51,130 nucleotides of DNA from Faecalicatena faecalis (lineage in GTDB: Bacteria; Bacillota; Clostridia; Lachnospirales; Lachnospiraceae), in contig NZ_JABACJ020000036.1 in assembly GCF_012524165.2 (NCBI RefSeq), positions 1 to 51,130 of the forward strand, written 5' to 3'. Shown here in pieces: positions 51,001 through 51,130 of this stretch. The first letter of the stretch is position 1, and each line of letters starts with the position of its first letter. The position numbers were made by a program, and so were the translations under genes. The notes under the pieces were generated by a model. That model was not told the origin of the DNA. It ran no database searches and saw only the letters and a program-made list of their open reading frames with translations.

Positions 51001-51130
51001 ATGGGGTGTGCAGAGACCTTTGATTATTCCGGGCCTGCGGCCCACCTAGGCCGCAGTTTAGCGCAGTTAGACCGCGCATCAGCTCATTTGATACAATCCG
51101 CGTTTCGGCACATGCCGATCGCAGATCAGC
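51001..51130 (+). CDS. Partial ORF running off the right end
   Basis: ATG 51001 opens a frame (MGCAETFDYSGPAAHLGRSL and onward) to the window edge. From Asp-Tyr-Ser on it is residue-for-residue the same as the left-end ORF because both read the terminal repeat in the same frame, each with a different N-terminus. No convincing ribosome site. Real coding status unknown. Confidence 0.3.
   Translation, partial: MGCAETFDYSGPAAHLGRSLAQLDRASAHLIQSAFRHMPIADQ
51020..51130. repeat. Terminal inverted repeat, right copy (111 bp)
   Basis: Exact reverse complement of bases 1-111. Preceded by a promoter and a short leader that differ from those on the left. Confidence 0.9.

Noticed and set aside
50764..51079. 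Minus-strand ORFs of 60-93 codons at the right end
   Set aside because: No ribosome sites, cross the helicase tail and the repeat, and show no protein-like pattern.
51040..51130. tRNA-like stretch in the terminal repeat (D-arm-like GCGC-AGTTAGACC-GCGC)
   Set aside because: No proper anticodon stem-loop (wrong base at position 33), no GTTCRA T-arm, and no acceptor stem; not a tRNA.
1..51130. Circular element closing at the window ends
   Set aside because: The terminal repeats are inverted, not direct, so simple circular closure is not supported.

Overview
The window looks like an accessory, mosaic region of a gut Clostridia genome, most likely Lachnospiraceae (Blautia/Dorea/Ruminococcus/Clostridium-like). 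This is inferred from moderate-to-low GC, strong GGAGG ribosome sites, frequent TTG/GTG starts, and gene families typical of gut Bacillota mobile elements. No rRNA, tRNA, CRISPR array or core housekeeping gene was found. The two ends carry an exact 111-bp inverted repeat that both ends enter in the same open reading frame, so the window is bounded by a repeat (natural or assembly-made).

Region by region. 0.1-5.5 kb: an integrative mobilizable-element-like module, with two Xre regulators and clustered palindromic operators, a hairpin-rich origin-like region, a Rep_trans/MobT-type initiator or relaxase, and a large serine recombinase. 5.6-11.5 kb: a GIY-YIG protein, LysR and MerR-type regulators, and a redox operon (aldo/keto reductase, FMN reductase, flavodoxin lipoprotein, nitroreductase, flavodoxin, Dabb protein) whose last gene is broken by a deletion junction. 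11.6-16.4 kb: a two-component system with an FtsX-type ABC transporter, a small lipoprotein and a decayed convergent remnant. 16.4-22.5 kb: a second two-component/ABC system with a HTH protein and an FMN-binding protein. 22.6-28 kb: an AraC-GyrI regulator, a GyrI-like protein, a MATE exporter and a short UvrA-like ATPase, together resembling a drug or DNA-binder resistance cluster. 28-35 kb: a scrapyard of broken genes (TetR, ClbS/DfsB, VOC) with an IS110-type insertion sequence, a GC-rich DUF4097-like lipoprotein, an alpha/beta hydrolase and a DUF3788 protein. 35.4-39.5 kb: a conjugative-element fragment, with an atypical response-regulator-like activator, 11-bp phased repeats, a sigma-like protein and a frameshifted DinG/Rad3-type helicase. 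39.6-44.4 kb: a four-gene Tn554/RIT-like recombinase operon (three tyrosine recombinases plus a TnpC-like coiled-coil protein). 44.7-48.0 kb: AT-rich cargo of two genes, a protein with a PD-(D/E)XK nuclease motif and a KAP-family P-loop NTPase, the best candidate here for an undescribed (probably anti-phage) system. 48.1-49.8 kb: a second, slightly diverged copy of the redox operon's 3' half. 49.8-51.1 kb: a 5'-truncated superfamily-1 helicase and a promoter pointing into the terminal repeat.

How it works together: the regulatory genes sit beside the transporters they probably control. Two copies of a 40-bp promoter element precede both the first response regulator and its ABC transporter. 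The two redox-operon copies are direct repeats 38,341 bp apart with no indel between them, so homologous recombination could delete or loop out everything between, including the resistance genes and the recombinase/cargo island. All functional assignments come from reading motifs; no database search was run.
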